Counted from the stretch's first letter, positions 18,060 to 27,663 are shown. The stretch is 64,000 bases of DNA from Marinobacter mangrovi (GCF_016798325.1 NZ_JAERVO010000007.1:62001-126000), one strand, 5' to 3'. The notes: generated by a model from the letters alone, not told the origin. Numbers and translations are program-made.

Positions 18060-19163
18060 TCAGCGCCGCAAAGCGAAGGCCACCGTCTTCACCAGCACCG
18101 TCACGGTCTGCCCCGGATCCAGCGCCATTTCCTCGAATGACTTCCGTGTTAACCGTGCTCGCAACGATTGGCTCCCCAGCTGCAACCGGACTTCGATCGC
18201 GGTCGGGTTATTGGGCAGCACGGCCGTGTCGGTGATGGTTGCCTGCAGTTGGTTGCGGTAGGAGGAGCCTACGTGGGGTGCGAGAGCCAGCGCCACGTCG
18301 CGGACCGGAATCCGCAGGCGCAGCCGTTCGCCGATGTCGGCGTCGACGGCGGGAATGGTCAGGCGTTGGCCATCGTTCAGTGCCAGTTGCGTCAGGCCGT
18401 AGTCGACATCCTGCGCGGCCACGTCCGCCTCGATCACGGAAGCCGCATCGAAACCGCCCAGCTCGCTGGTCAGATCGAAACGCATCAGCAGGTCGTCCAG
18501 GGGGCCATTGGCCAGTACGCGGCCTTCACGCATCAGGACCAGGTGGTCGGCGATGGCCGTCAGTTCCTCCGGGTCGTGACTGACATAAAGGATGGGAATG
18601 GCGATTTCGCGGGTCAGGCGCAGAATGAAGTCCAGTAACTCCTGCTTGCGCGGTCCATCCAGGCCGGTCAGCGGTTCGTCCATCAGCAGCATGCGCGGTT
18701 CGCTCAGCAAGGCGCGACCGATCGCGACGCGTCGGGCCTCGCCCCCGGACAGCGTGGCCGGGAAACGATCCAGCAGCTGGTCGATGCCGAGCAATTCGAC
18801 AATGGACGCAAACCGATCCGTATCCGGTCGGGGCATGCCGTAGGTCAGGTTGCCTCGAACCCGGTAGTGCGGGAACAGGCGGGCTTCCTGGAAGACCACG
18901 CCTAAACGCCGTTTGTGGGGCGGGAGGAAGGCGCCGGTGTGAGTATCCACCAGGCAGTCGTCCCCCAGGCAGATAACCCCGCTATCGGGCCGGTCCAGCC
19001 CGGCGATGAGCCGCAATAGACTGGTCTTGCCACTGCCGGAGACACCGAAGAGCGCCGTCACGCCATCCGCGGGGAGTGTCAGTTGGGTATGCAGATGAAA
19101 GTTGCCGGGACAGTGGTCGATCCGGATCTGCAACCCGTTGGCTGAAAGCGGTTTATCCGTCAT
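18060..19163 (-). CDS. modC: Molybdate ABC transporter ATP-binding protein ModC
   Basis: 367-residue ATPase. Walker A GVSGSGKTS, signature LSGGEARRVAIGRALLSEPR, Walker B MLLMDEPLTGLD and the H-loop YVSHDPEEL lie in the first 220 residues. A C-terminal Mop/TOBE domain (about residues 290-365, ending QTVTVLVKTVAFALRR) identifies ModC. The start overlaps the end of modB by 11 bases. It energises molybdate uptake through ModB. Confidence 0.95.
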   Translation of the reverse strand: MTDKPLSANGLQIRIDHCPGNFHLHTQLTLPADGVTALFGVSGSGKTSLLRLIAGLDRPDSGVICLGDDCLVDTHTGAFLPPHKRRLGVVFQEARLFPHYRVRGNLTYGMPRPDTDRFASIVELLGIDQLLDRFPATLSGGEARRVAIGRALLSEPRMLLMDEPLTGLDGPRKQELLDFILRLTREIAIPILYVSHDPEELTAIADHLVLMREGRVLANGPLDDLLMRFDLTSELGGFDAASVIEADVAAQDVDYGLTQLALNDGQRLTIPAVDADIGERLRLRIPVRDVALALAPHVGSSYRNQLQATITDTAVLPNNPTAIEVRLQLGSQSLRARLTRKSFEEMALDPGQTVTVLVKTVAFALRR

Positions 19164-19854
19164 CCCGACCTCTCAAACGTTGTCGGGCTCTTCGGGCGAG
19201 CCATTCGGACATCATCAGCGATGCCATGGCGATGGCGATGGACAGGACGCACAGTCGGGCCGCGGCATCCTCGGCGCCGGGCGTCTGGATCAGGGTGTAG
19301 AGCGCGAGCGGCAGGGTGCGGGTTTCGCCGGGAATATTGGAGGCAAAGGTGATCGTCGCGCCGAACTCCGACAGCGCCCGGGCGAAGGCCAGCACGGCGC
19401 CGGTCAACAGGCCGGGCAGGGTGAGCGGCAGCGTGATGGTGCGGAACACGCGCCAACGGCTGGCGCCCAAGGTGCTGGCGGCCGCTTCCAACTGCGTGTC
19501 CACGGCTTCCAGCGATAGGCGAACGGAGCGCACCAGCAGGGGAAAAGCCATCACACCCGCCGCGACGGCGGCCCCCTGCCAGGTAAAAGGCAGCTGGATA
19601 TCAAAAGTCTGGTCGAGCCACTGTCCGATGAAGCCGCGCCGACCCAGGGCAATCAGCAGCAGGTAGCCCACCACCACCGGCGGCAGGACCAACGGCAGGT
19701 GCAGCATGCCGTCCAGGAGTGACTTGCCGGGAAAATCCCGGCGCGCCATCAGCCAGGCCAGGGCGATGCCGGGCACGATGATCCAGGCGACGGCGCTGCC
19801 GGAGACCTGCAGGCTGATGCGGATGGCGTCCCACTCGGCGGCACTCAGCATCAT
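19153..19854 (-). CDS. modB: Molybdate ABC transporter permease ModB
   Basis: 233-residue inner-membrane permease with about five transmembrane segments. LPLVLPPVVVGYLLLIALG and ARALSEFGATITFASNIPGETRTLPLALYTLI (the EAA coupling loop) are the ModB hallmarks. It lies six bases downstream of modA and overlaps modC, so all three are one operon. Confidence 0.95.
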   Translation of the reverse strand: MMLSAAEWDAIRISLQVSGSAVAWIIVPGIALAWLMARRDFPGKSLLDGMLHLPLVLPPVVVGYLLLIALGRRGFIGQWLDQTFDIQLPFTWQGAAVAAGVMAFPLLVRSVRLSLEAVDTQLEAAASTLGASRWRVFRTITLPLTLPGLLTGAVLAFARALSEFGATITFASNIPGETRTLPLALYTLIQTPGAEDAAARLCVLSIAIAMASLMMSEWLARRARQRLRGRDDG

Positions 19855-19860
19855 GTTCGG

Positions 19861-20637
19861 TCAGTGGCCTTGGCCGGGCATCGGCGAGAAGCCGAAGCGC
19901 TGGAAGATGGCCATCGCCTCGGGACCGGCGAGCCATGTGCGAAAATCGCCCAGGGCGTCACTGTGAGCCGGACCGACCAGGGCGGCGGGGTAGGTGATGG
20001 TCTTGTGGCTGTCTTCCGGGAACAGGCCCAGCTGGCGGACGGCTTGGCTGGCTTTGGCGTCGGTCTGGTAAACGATGCCGACCGGCGTTTCGCCGCGTTC
20101 CACCAGGGCCAGGGCGGCACGGACGTTGTCGCCACGGGCCAGCCGATCCTCAAGGTCTTTCCATTCGCCCAGGGTCTGTAGGGCCTGCTTGGCGTAGATG
20201 CCGGCGGGGACGTGAGCCGGATCACCGACGGAGACGCGTTCGCCCTTGTGCAGCAACGAGGCGATCGGCTTGCCGGTACCGGGTGTGAAGTGATCGACCG
20301 GGCTGTCTTTCGGGGCAATCAGGGCGAGTCGGTTTTGCAGCAGGTCGCCGCGGTCGGTGAGCTGGATACCCTGCTCACCCAGCCAGTCCATCCACTTTTC
20401 GTTGGCGGAAACATACAGGTCGGCCGGTGCGCCGTTGGCGATCTGCCGGGCCAGGGTGGACGATGAGGCGTACACCGGAACGATATCCACGTCGTGGTTA
20501 GCTTCATAGGCGCTGGCCACGGCGTCCATGGCGTCAGTCAGGGAGGCGGCGGCATAGACGCTGATGCTTGTCGCGGCCAGGGTTGGCGTCGCCAGACACA
20601 GGCTGGCCAGGAAGAGTAAAAGAGCGCGGACGAACAT
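19861..20637 (-). CDS. modA: Molybdate-binding periplasmic protein ModA
   Basis: 258 residues. A signal peptide covers about residues 1-21 (LLLFLASLCLATPTLA-AT). The mature protein opens SISVYAAASLTDAMDAVASAYE, the ModA signature, with YASSSTLARQIANGAPADLYVSANEKWMD forming the oxyanion site. It is the first gene of modABC on this strand, directly behind a ModE-type operator. Confidence 0.95.
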   Translation of the reverse strand: MFVRALLLFLASLCLATPTLAATSISVYAAASLTDAMDAVASAYEANHDVDIVPVYASSSTLARQIANGAPADLYVSANEKWMDWLGEQGIQLTDRGDLLQNRLALIAPKDSPVDHFTPGTGKPIASLLHKGERVSVGDPAHVPAGIYAKQALQTLGEWKDLEDRLARGDNVRAALALVERGETPVGIVYQTDAKASQAVRQLGLFPEDSHKTITYPAALVGPAHSDALGDFRTWLAGPEAMAIFQRFGFSPMPGQGH

Positions 20638-20645
20638 GTTGGATT

Positions 20646-20671
20646 CCGTTATGTATAAATGGAAATAGCGG
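20646..20671. promoter_or_regulatory. ModE-type operator
   Basis: CCGTTAT (20646-20652) and ATAGCGG (20665-20671) form an imperfect inverted repeat resembling the E. coli ModE site (CGxTATATA-type arms). It lies nine bases ahead of the modA start, between modE and modA, and would repress modABC when molybdate is plentiful. Confidence 0.6.
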
Positions 20672-20711
20672 GATCACTATAGCCGCTTATGTCTTCAGCG
20701 CCAAATCGGGG

Positions 20712-21089
20712 TTATGGATCCGGTGCATCCGCTGGCGCGAGCAGGTCCAGCAGTGCCTGGGTTTCGGGGGCGTTTTCGGCGGTCAGGCGAGCCTGCAGGG
20801 CCCGGTACTGCTCCAATACCCGGTGACCGAAATCGGTCAGCTCGGCCCCGCCTCGCTGGCTGCCGCCGGAGACGGTGGAGATGACGGGTTCGGCGAAATG
20901 CTCGTTCATGGTGTTGATCAGTTGCCAGGCTTTCTTGTAGCTCAGGCCCATTTCCCGGGTGGCGCTCGATATGGAGCCGGTGCGGCCGATGGCGTCGAGC
21001 AGGTCGGCCTTGCCGGGGCCGATCACGACATCCTTGCCGGACACCAGGCGGAGCTGGAAGCGGGGATGTTGATGGTGCGTACGAGTCAT
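20712..21089 (-). CDS. modE: ModE-like molybdate-responsive regulator, DNA-binding domain only
   Basis: 125-residue winged-helix regulator. GKADLLDAIGRTGSISSATREMGLSYKKAWQLINTMN is the LysR-like helix-turn-helix of ModE. The start is MTRTHHQH at 21089; the longer open frame to 21173 has no family sequence. There is no C-terminal Mop/TOBE molybdate-binding domain, so this is a short ModE; such forms are known. It precedes modA with a ModE-type operator between them. How it senses molybdate is not visible from the sequence. Confidence 0.88.
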   Translation of the reverse strand: MTRTHHQHPRFQLRLVSGKDVVIGPGKADLLDAIGRTGSISSATREMGLSYKKAWQLINTMNEHFAEPVISTVSGGSQRGGAELTDFGHRVLEQYRALQARLTAENAPETQALLDLLAPADAPDP

Positions 21090-21203
21090 GGAGTGTCCGC
21101 GTTGGAAATGTCTGGTTCTAACACGGATGGAGAACGATAGACAGGGAAACGGTGTTGAGAGCGTTGCAGTCAACGTTGAGCAAATGGGTGGATAGCTCGT
21201 GCC

Positions 21204-21313
21204 GGGAAGCGAATGAAGACCCTCGCCTACGCTGTATTAGACGGCCGTCCGTGGTCGCTAATACGACCAGGACGTCCTTGTCCTTCCTCCGGCGAGGGTC
21301 TCCCTCCGCTTCC
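21204..21313. repeat. Long hairpin repeat P, copy 2 (inverted)
   Basis: Outer arms 21204-21227 (gggaagcgaatgaagaccct...) and 21291-21313 (...gggtctccctccgcttcc) pair at most positions. Inner arms GTATTAG (21234-21240) and CTAATAC (21258-21264) pair perfectly. The core GACGGCCGTC matches copies 1 and 3, in reverse orientation. It occupies the gap between modE and the thiolase gene. Confidence 0.8.
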
Positions 21314-21353
21314 GGTCAGCTTCGGCGTTGTCTGTACCGATGTTGGGGGCTGC

Positions 21354-22559
21354 TTATTCCGCAACCCGTTCAATCACCGCCGCTATCCCTTGGCCAACCC
21401 CAATGCACATGCTGATCAGGGCGTAACGGCCGCCGGTGCGTTCCAACTGGCGGGTGGCGGTGAGGGCGATGCGGGCACCGGAGGCGCCCAGCGGATGGCC
21501 AACGGCAATGGCGCCGCCGTTCGGGTTCAGGCGGGAATCGGTCGGGTCGATGCCCAGCCGGGTGGTGCAGCCGAGTACCTGGGCGGCAAAAGCTTCGTTG
21601 ATTTCGATGACGTCCATATCGGCCATGGTCAGGCCGGCGCGGGCCAGGGCTTTTTCGCTGGCCGGGACCGGGCCGTAGCCCATCACGCGAGGTGAGACCC
21701 CGGCGATCGCGCCGGACACGATCCGTGCGCGCGGACGGACGCCCGCCTTTTCGCCGGCTTCCCGGGAACCGATGATCAGCGCTGCGGCGCCGTCGTTGAC
21801 GCCGGAGGCATTGCCTGCAGTGACGACGCCGCCCTCGAACAGCGTGCGCAGGCCGGACAGGGCTTCCAGATTGGACTGCGGACGCGGATGCTCGTCTTTG
21901 TCCACCAGAACCGGTGGCTTCTTGCGGCCCTGGGACACTTCGATGCCCAGGATTTCCTCATCGTAGAAGCCGTCTTTCAGCGCCGCGTCGTAGCGGGCCT
22001 GGCTCTGGGCGGCGAAGCGGTCCACGGCGTCCCGGGACAGGTCCAGTTCCCGGGCGATGTTGTCCGCCGTCTGGGGCATGGTGTCGTTGCCGAACTCGTT
22101 CTCGACCCGCGGGTTGGGGAAACGGGCACCAATGGTGCTGTCGAACATGCGGAAATCGCGGCTGTAGGGGGCTTCGCCCTTGGCCATCACGAACGGCGCC
22201 CGGCTCATGCTTTCGGCGCCGCCGGCGACAAACAGCTCGCCTTCATTGCAACGGATCGCCCGGGCCGCATCGATAATGGCCGCCAATCCGGAGCCGCAGA
22301 GGCGATTCACCGTCAGGCCGCCGGTCTCGACGGGCAGGCCTGCCATCAGGCCGGCATGACGGGCAATGTTGCGGGCGTCTTCCCCGGCCTGGTTGGTGCA
22401 GCCGGCAATCACGTCTTCATAGAGTGCCTTGTCGAAATCGTTCCGTTCGATCACGGCCTGGATCACGCTGGCCAGCAGGTCGTCCGGCCGGACTCTGGCC
22501 AGGGCGCCGGCGTGGCGTCCAAACGGGGTTCTCAGGCCGTCGTAGATATAAGCGGACAT
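21354..22559 (-). CDS. Thiolase (acetyl-CoA acyltransferase, PcaF/PimB type)
   Basis: 401-residue degradative thiolase. The nucleophile Cys88 lies in [11 protein letters not shown], the motifs [10 protein letters not shown] and [17 protein letters not shown] supply the His, and [13 protein letters not shown] supplies the second Cys. [16 protein letters not shown] and the lengthy [17 protein letters not shown] stretch resemble beta-ketoadipyl-CoA thiolases. ATG 22559 follows GGGAG with five-base spacing; ATG 22571 is less well placed. It diverges from a membrane protein gene, with a palindromic operator (22648-22664) between them. Confidence 0.9.
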   Translation of the reverse strand: MSAYIYDGLRTPFGRHAGALARVRPDDLLASVIQAVIERNDFDKALYEDVIAGCTNQAGEDARNIARHAGLMAGLPVETGGLTVNRLCGSGLAAIIDAARAIRCNEGELFVAGGAESMSRAPFVMAKGEAPYSRDFRMFDSTIGARFPNPRVENEFGNDTMPQTADNIARELDLSRDAVDRFAAQSQARYDAALKDGFYDEEILGIEVSQGRKKPPVLVDKDEHPRPQSNLEALSGLRTLFEGGVVTAGNASGVNDGAAALIIGSREAGEKAGVRPRARIVSGAIAGVSPRVMGYGPVPASEKALARAGLTMADMDVIEINEAFAAQVLGCTTRLGIDPTDSRLNPNGGAIAVGHPLGASGARIALTATRQLERTGGRYALISMCIGVGQGIAAVIERVAE

Positions 22560-22647
22560 GGCATCTCCCATCCTCTATGCCCGGCCCGATGTTTTGATTC
22601 GGTGCGGGGCTTGTGTCGGCAAAAATGATACTGTAAATGTTACTTAT

Positions 22648-22664
22648 GTTTCGCTAAACGAAAC
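22648..22664. promoter_or_regulatory. IclR-type operator site 4 (best palindrome)
   Basis: GTTTCGCTAAACGAAAC has perfect six-base arms around a five-base centre. It lies 88 bases before the thiolase start and 77 bases before the divergent membrane protein start, so it could control both. Confidence 0.65.
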
Positions 22665-22741
22665 TAAGTTTTGTAATTGATTTAGATTAAAGCGGAGACC
22701 CATCGAATGCAAGTGCAGACAGCGGTGGCCAGGGGCCAGTT

Positions 22742-24088
22742 ATGACAGGGTATTTCCTGGCGTTTGCGGTGGTCTGTGAGTTGTTGGCGTTGTTGACCGG
22801 CTTCAACACCCTGAGTCTGCTGTCCGGCGGTGTCTTCCTGTTCTATTTCCTGCTGCATATTCCACGTCTGGAAGGCTACGCCCGCTACCTGATGCTGGTT
22901 ACCGTCGCGGTTCTGGCCGGGTTGACGATGTCCGGTCGCCTGTCGGCGGCTGAGCTGGCCGAGTCGGCGCGGGCTGCGGCTTTTTACGGGGCCTTCCTGG
23001 GCAGTCTGGGGACCATGCAGTGTCTGGTGCGCCGGTTTGAGGTGCTGCGGCGGATTCACGACGTGTTGCTCGGCGGTCGTCCGGGCTGGCTGTATCCGAA
23101 ATACGCCCTGACCAGTTGTGGCATTGCTTCGGTCCTCAACTTTGGCGTGATGAACCTGCTCTGCGGCGCGCTCTCCGAAACGCTGGACCAGCGGGGCATC
23201 ACCGGCGACGCGCGGCTGCGCTGGTTGCGGTCGGTCCTCACCAGCACCCTGCGGGGCTTCGCCCTGGTGCCATTGGTGGCACCCACCAGTGTGGCGGTGG
23301 CGATCATTACCCGGGAAGTGACGACGCTGACCTGGTCGCAACTGATTCCGTTCAGTCTCTGTGCGGCCTTGCTGTTGATCGCCGTGGGCTGGTCCCTGGA
23401 GTACCGGCGATTCAGCCAGGTCAGCGCCGAGCGTACCCGGATGGAGGGCTGGCCCCCGGGCAGCGGCCGGTTGGTGATGGTGGTCTGTGCGGTGTTCGGG
23501 CTGATGGCGCTGCTGGTGCTGCTGACGCCGCTGAATGTGTCCCGAGCCGCCATGCTGGCGGTGCCGGCGGTGACTGGGTTGTATATGTGGCATCGGGAAG
23601 GGCGCATCCGGCCCGTGGTCGCTGAAGTCACCGAGAACATGGCGGGGCTGCACAACGAGATCTGTATTTTTGCCGCCTCGGCGGCGTTGGGCATCGCCCT
23701 GTCGAGCCAGGTGCCTCCGGAGGTGTTGGCCAGGCTGATCGACGGCCGCGCCAGTGAGTTCATGCTGATCGCGGCCGGCGTGCTGATTCTGCCGGCCTTT
23801 GCGGCCGTGGGCATTGCCCCGATCACGGTGCTCAGTTTCCTGTCCGGACTGTTGGGGCAGCTGGTGATAACCGGTCTGGAGCCCTTGCTGGTGGCCGTGG
23901 CACTGGTCATCGGCTTCTCTCTCGCGATGATGCTGTCGCCCTTCGGGCCGTCGGTGATGCTGCTGTCCCGGTTTGGCAAGATTTCCCGATGGGTGGTGGC
24001 GTTCGGCTGGAATGGGCGTTATGCACTCATCGCCGTGCCCCTGATGCTGGCGTTTCTCTGGGTGTGCCAGATGCTTCGGGTGGCGTAA
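22742..24088 (+). CDS. Polytopic membrane protein, possible transporter, family not recognised
   Basis: 448 residues with roughly ten to twelve hydrophobic segments spread over the whole length. There is no ATP-binding motif and no clear signal peptide. Two repeat-like halves are suggested by FGVMNLLCGAL near residue 140 and SPFGPSVMLLSRF near residue 405, an arrangement reminiscent of ion-transporter-superfamily carriers with re-entrant loops, but I do not recognise the family. AGGGG precedes the ATG. It is divergent from the thiolase and shares its operator, so uptake or export of a substrate of the same catabolic regulon is a fair guess. Confidence 0.75.
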   Translation: MTGYFLAFAVVCELLALLTGFNTLSLLSGGVFLFYFLLHIPRLEGYARYLMLVTVAVLAGLTMSGRLSAAELAESARAAAFYGAFLGSLGTMQCLVRRFEVLRRIHDVLLGGRPGWLYPKYALTSCGIASVLNFGVMNLLCGALSETLDQRGITGDARLRWLRSVLTSTLRGFALVPLVAPTSVAVAIITREVTTLTWSQLIPFSLCAALLLIAVGWSLEYRRFSQVSAERTRMEGWPPGSGRLVMVVCAVFGLMALLVLLTPLNVSRAAMLAVPAVTGLYMWHREGRIRPVVAEVTENMAGLHNEICIFAASAALGIALSSQVPPEVLARLIDGRASEFMLIAAGVLILPAFAAVGIAPITVLSFLSGLLGQLVITGLEPLLVAVALVIGFSLAMMLSPFGPSVMLLSRFGKISRWVVAFGWNGRYALIAVPLMLAFLWVCQMLRVA

Positions 24089-24130
24089 GGGACTTGCCGG
24101 ACTGGAAAGGTTGCTAAAGTCAGCTAACCT

Positions 24131-24147
24131 GTTTCGCATAACAGAAT
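24131..24147. promoter_or_regulatory. IclR-type operator site 5 (iclR promoter)
   Basis: GTTTCGCATAACAGAAT, 310 bases before the iclR start. It shares its 3' flank with the pimC site. It suggests autoregulation. Confidence 0.55.
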
Positions 24148-24201
24148 GAAGTGTCGGCCATAGCGATTTATGTATCGCAGTTGCTCTTTGATGGAATCGT
24201 A

Positions 24202-24228
24202 ATGAAACAAAAGGGAAGAGTGTTTCAT
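24202..24228. promoter_or_regulatory. Perfect inverted repeat in the iclR leader
   Basis: ATGAAACA (24202-24209) and TGTTTCAT (24221-24228) are perfect eight-base arms separated by 11 bases. The arm sequence resembles KdgR (an IclR-family member) half-sites, with wider spacing. The remainder of the 24089-24456 gap shows no gene. Confidence 0.45.
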
Positions 24229-24456
24229 CTTTGGCACGACTTTTGATTAAAAGTCGGTGGTACTTGAATCGGACTCACCGTAAAATAGGACAAATTTCCA
24301 AACTTCGGAGCACGTGACTCACTGGAGCTGCTGGACGGTGGAGCCATGAGGCCGGAATCCTCTGGTGGTCATCGAACAGAGTCGGTGTGGCGGCTGTCGC
24401 GACAGGGTGTCGTTTCAGCGTCCATGCTGTAGCTGTGGGGGAACACAAGGCGACTT

Positions 24457-25272
24457 ATGACAGCAAAAGAAAAGTTCAAGGCAGAGCTGAGCCTCGACGG
24501 CAAGCCGACGGGCCCTGAGAAGGATCGTAAATTCGTGGAGGCCTTGTCTCGCGGTCTGGATGTGCTCCGGGCGTTCAGCCAGGGATCGGTGATCCTCGGC
24601 AACCAGGACATTGCGCGTCTGACCGGCCTGCCCAAACCGACCGTGTCGCGGATGACCTACACCCTGACCAAGCTGGGCTACCTGAGCTACAACCCGCTGC
24701 TGGAGAAGTACCAGCTCAGTTCCGGGGTTCTGGCGTTGGGTTACGCCTACGTGTCGAACCTGAAAGTGCGTCAGCTGGCCAAGCCGTACATGGACGAGTT
24801 TGCCCGCCGCACCAACATGTCTGTCGGCCTGACCTGCCACGATCGCCTGCACATGATCTATGTGGAAAACCGCATGCCGCCGGAAGCCACGCTGCTGCGC
24901 ATGGAAATTGGCCTGCGCCTGCCGATGGCGACGACCTCAGCCGGTCGCGCCTACTGTGCTGCGATCAGCGAAAGCGGCCGCAAGATCCTGATGGACGGCA
25001 TGGCCAAGAAGTACGGCGACCAGTGGCCGGAGAAGAAAGAAGGCCTGGAACGCGCCATGGAAGAGTACAAGACCTCCGGGTTCTGTCTGTCCCTGGGCGA
25101 GTGGGACCGTAACATCAATTCCGCTGGTGTGCCGGTTCATCTTGAAGACGGCACCATTATGGTTCTGACCTGCGCCGCCCCGTCCTACCTGATTTCCGGC
25201 GAGAAGCTGCGCGAATCCATTGCCCATCAGCTGGCGATGCTGGCAAGCGACATTGAGGCGCTGGGCGTCTGA
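24457..25272 (+). CDS. IclR-family transcriptional regulator
   Basis: 271-residue regulator. The N-terminal winged helix (about residues 25-90: FVEALSRGLDVLRAFSQG, NQDIARLTGLPKPTVSRMTYTL) is followed by the IclR effector domain (LAKPYMDEFARRTNMSVGLTCHD, ATTSAGRAYCAAI, INSAGVPVHLEDGTIMVLTCAAP). The 30-residue N-terminal extension is slightly long for the family. Downstream there is a strong terminator. Sites of one palindrome occur in its own promoter and before the pim pair, porin, thiolase and fused hydratase, making it the most likely local regulator of that set. The effector is probably an acyl-CoA or acid of the pathway (inference). Confidence 0.92.
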   Translation: MTAKEKFKAELSLDGKPTGPEKDRKFVEALSRGLDVLRAFSQGSVILGNQDIARLTGLPKPTVSRMTYTLTKLGYLSYNPLLEKYQLSSGVLALGYAYVSNLKVRQLAKPYMDEFARRTNMSVGLTCHDRLHMIYVENRMPPEATLLRMEIGLRLPMATTSAGRAYCAAISESGRKILMDGMAKKYGDQWPEKKEGLERAMEEYKTSGFCLSLGEWDRNINSAGVPVHLEDGTIMVLTCAAPSYLISGEKLRESIAHQLAMLASDIEALGV

Positions 25273-25297
25273 CGCGTCCTTGAGTCACCGGAAAGAC

Positions 25298-25328
25298 AAA
25301 ACCGCAGGTCCAGGCCTGCGGTTTTTTT
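25298..25328 (+). terminator. Rho-independent terminator after iclR
   Basis: An eight-base stem (accgcagg / cctgcggt) with a six-base loop, preceded by AAA and followed by seven Ts. Confidence 0.9.
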
Positions 25329-25508
25329 ATGCCCGCATTTCCCTGGGTCCCTCCAGCAGGCGTCTCCTGCGCCGCATTATCCCCTTTTCTCTGACGGGAT
25401 CCCGATCGACGACACTTTCGGATGACCCGCCGTTTGGAACCGTCCATCGACGTTCTGTCTCAATTTGCTGTTGAAACATCCGTCGAAAATGGTTTAAATC
25501 GTCCTCAA

Positions 25509-25525
25509 GTTTCGCTTAATAAAAC
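25509..25525. promoter_or_regulatory. IclR-type operator site 6 (fused hydratase promoter)
   Basis: GTTTCGCTTAATAAAAC matches 14 of 17 bases of the palindrome at 22648. It ends 44 bases before the start codon, overlapping where a promoter would be. Confidence 0.6.
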
Positions 25526-25569
25526 TGCATTCCATAGAAAAGCGTTTGAACACGTATAAGGAGAACGCT

Positions 25570-27663
25570 ATGTCAGAGGTCGTCACCTATCAACGCGAAG
25601 GCGCCGTCGGCGTCATCACCGTGAATTACCCACCGGTTAACGCCCTCGGTCATGCCGTGCGCTCCGGTCTGCTGGCTGCGCTAGAACAGGGGCAGCAGGA
25701 TGCGGAAGCCAAGGCGCTCCTGCTGGTCTGCGAAGGCCGGACCTTTATTGCCGGCGCCGACATCCGCGAGTTTGGCAAGCCGATGCAGGAACCGGGACTG
25801 CCTTCAGTAGTCGAGACCTTTGAACGTTCCGACAAGCCGATCATTGCGGCCATCCACGGCACCGCGCTGGGCGGCGGTCTGGAAATGGCGTTGGGCTGTC
25901 ATTACCGGGTCGCGCTGGACAGCGCCAAGGTGGGTCTGCCGGAAGTGAAGCTGGGCCTGCTGCCCGGTGCCGGCGGTACCCAGCGCCTGCCGCGGCTGGC
26001 CGGTGCCCAGGTGTCGCTGGACATGATCACCTCCGGTAACTTTGTTTCCGCCGACGAGGCACTTCAGAACGGCATCGTCGATGCGGTCGAATCCGGCAGC
26101 GATGTGAAGGCCGTCGGTCTGGCGTTCGCCCGGAAAGTGATTGATGAAGGCAAGCCGGTCCGTCGGGTCCGTGACCTGAACGACAAGGTCGACGCGGAGA
26201 AGGGCAGTGACATCTTTGATCAGTATCGCGCCGGCCTGCAGAAGAAAGCCCGCGGCCTCTTCTCTCCGTTCAAGTGTGTGGATGCGGTGGAAGCCGCGTT
26301 CCAGCTGCCGTTCGCCGATGGCATGAAGCGCGAGCGCGAGCTGTTTATGGAGTGCATGGAGTCGCCGCAGCGCGCTGGTCTGGTGCACGCCTTCTTCGCC
26401 GAACGTGAAGTGTCCAAGGTGCCGGGCCTGGCCAAGGATACCCCGGTACGCGACGTGAACAGCGTGGGCATCATCGGCGCTGGCACCATGGGCGGCGGCA
26501 TTGCCATGAACTTTGCCAACGTCGGCATCCCGGTGCGCCTGCTGGAAGTGAAGCAGGAAGCCCTGGACAAGGGCCTGGCCATCATCCGCCGCAACTACGA
26601 AAACACCGCCAGGAAAGGCCGCATCACCCAGGCCCAGGTGGAAGAGCGCATGGCGCTGATCCAGCCCACCCTGAGCTATGACGATTTCGCCGACGTGGAC
26701 CTGGTGATCGAAGCCGTGTTCGAGAACATGGGCGTGAAGAAAGACATCTTCGGCACGCTGGACAAGGTCTGCAAGCCGGGCGCGATTCTGGCGTCCAACA
26801 CCTCCACCCTGGACATCGACGAGATTGCCTCCGCCACACGCCGTCCGCAGGACGTGGTGGGTATGCACTTCTTCAGCCCGGCCAACGTCATGAAGCTGCT
26901 GGAAAACGTCTGCGGCAGCCAGACGGCGGACGACGTGAAGGCGACCGTCATGGCGGTGGCCAAGCGCATCAAGAAAGTCGGTGTGCTGGTGGGCAACTGC
27001 TACGGCTTCGTCGGCAACCGCATGCTGCACCAGCGCGGCGCCGAAGCTACCAAACTGGTCAACGAAGGCGCGTCCCCGCAGCAGGTGGACAAGGTGCTGA
27101 CCGACCTGGGCTTCCCCATGGGTCAGTTCGCCATGTCCGACCTGGCCGGCATCGACGTGGGCTACCGCATCCGTGAAGAACGCCGCAAGGCGGGCGAAGA
27201 CGTGCCGGCAAGCTGGATGGACAAGCTGGCGGAAGAAGGCCGACTGGGCCAGAAAACCCAGGCCGGTGTCTACCTCTACGAAGAAGGCAGCCGCAAGCCG
27301 GTGGTGGATCCGAAGGTCGACGCGCTGATCGCCGAGTTCCGCAAGGAGCAGGGCATCGAGCCGCGTGAGATCAGCGACCAGGAAATCCTGGAACGCTGCA
27401 TGTACGTGATGATCAATGAAGGCGCCAAGATCCTGGAAGAGGGCATCGCCGCCCGCGCCCTGGATGTGGATATCGTCTGGATCTACGGCTACGGCTTCCC
27501 GGCCTACCGCGGCGGCCCGATGTTCTGGGCCGACCAGGTGGGCGTGAAGGAAATCTACGACACGGTCAAACGCTTTCACGACACCCTCGGTGGCGACCAG
27601 TGGAAGCCGGCCGCTCTGCTCGAGCGCCTGGCCAGCGAAGGCAAGACCTTCGGCAGCCTCTGA
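25570..27663 (+). CDS. Fused enoyl-CoA hydratase/3-hydroxyacyl-CoA dehydrogenase (PimF/FadB-like)
   Basis: 697-residue bifunctional beta-oxidation enzyme. The N-terminal crotonase domain (about residues 1-190) has [13 protein letters not shown] and [42 protein letters not shown] with the catalytic Glu. The NAD-binding domain begins near residue 300 ([15 protein letters not shown]), with [24 protein letters not shown] and a C-terminal 3HCDH domain ([17 protein letters not shown]). The domain order is that of the peroxisomal L-bifunctional/PimF type rather than the classical FadB. ATG 25570 follows AAGGAG with six-base spacing; the TTG at 25546 is unlikely. It precedes a thiolase and lies behind an IclR-type operator. 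Confidence 0.93.
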   Translation: MSEVVTYQREGAVGVITVNYPPVNALGHAVRSGLLAALEQGQQDAEAKALLLVCEGRTFIAGADIREFGKPMQEPGLPSVVETFERSDKPIIAAIHGTALGGGLEMALGCHYRVALDSAKVGLPEVKLGLLPGAGGTQRLPRLAGAQVSLDMITSGNFVSADEALQNGIVDAVESGSDVKAVGLAFARKVIDEGKPVRRVRDLNDKVDAEKGSDIFDQYRAGLQKKARGLFSPFKCVDAVEAAFQLPFADGMKRERELFMECMESPQRAGLVHAFFAEREVSKVPGLAKDTPVRDVNSVGIIGAGTMGGGIAMNFANVGIPVRLLEVKQEALDKGLAIIRRNYENTARKGRITQAQVEERMALIQPTLSYDDFADVDLVIEAVFENMGVKKDIFGTLDKVCKPGAILASNTSTLDIDEIASATRRPQDVVGMHFFSPANVMKLLENVCGSQTADDVKATVMAVAKRIKKVGVLVGNCYGFVGNRMLHQRGAEATKLVNEGASPQQVDKVLTDLGFPMGQFAMSDLAGIDVGYRIREERRKAGEDVPASWMDKLAEEGRLGQKTQAGVYLYEEGSRKPVVDPKVDALIAEFRKEQGIEPREISDQEILERCMYVMINEGAKILEEGIAARALDVDIVWIYGYGFPAYRGGPMFWADQVGVKEIYDTVKRFHDTLGGDQWKPAALLERLASEGKTFGSL

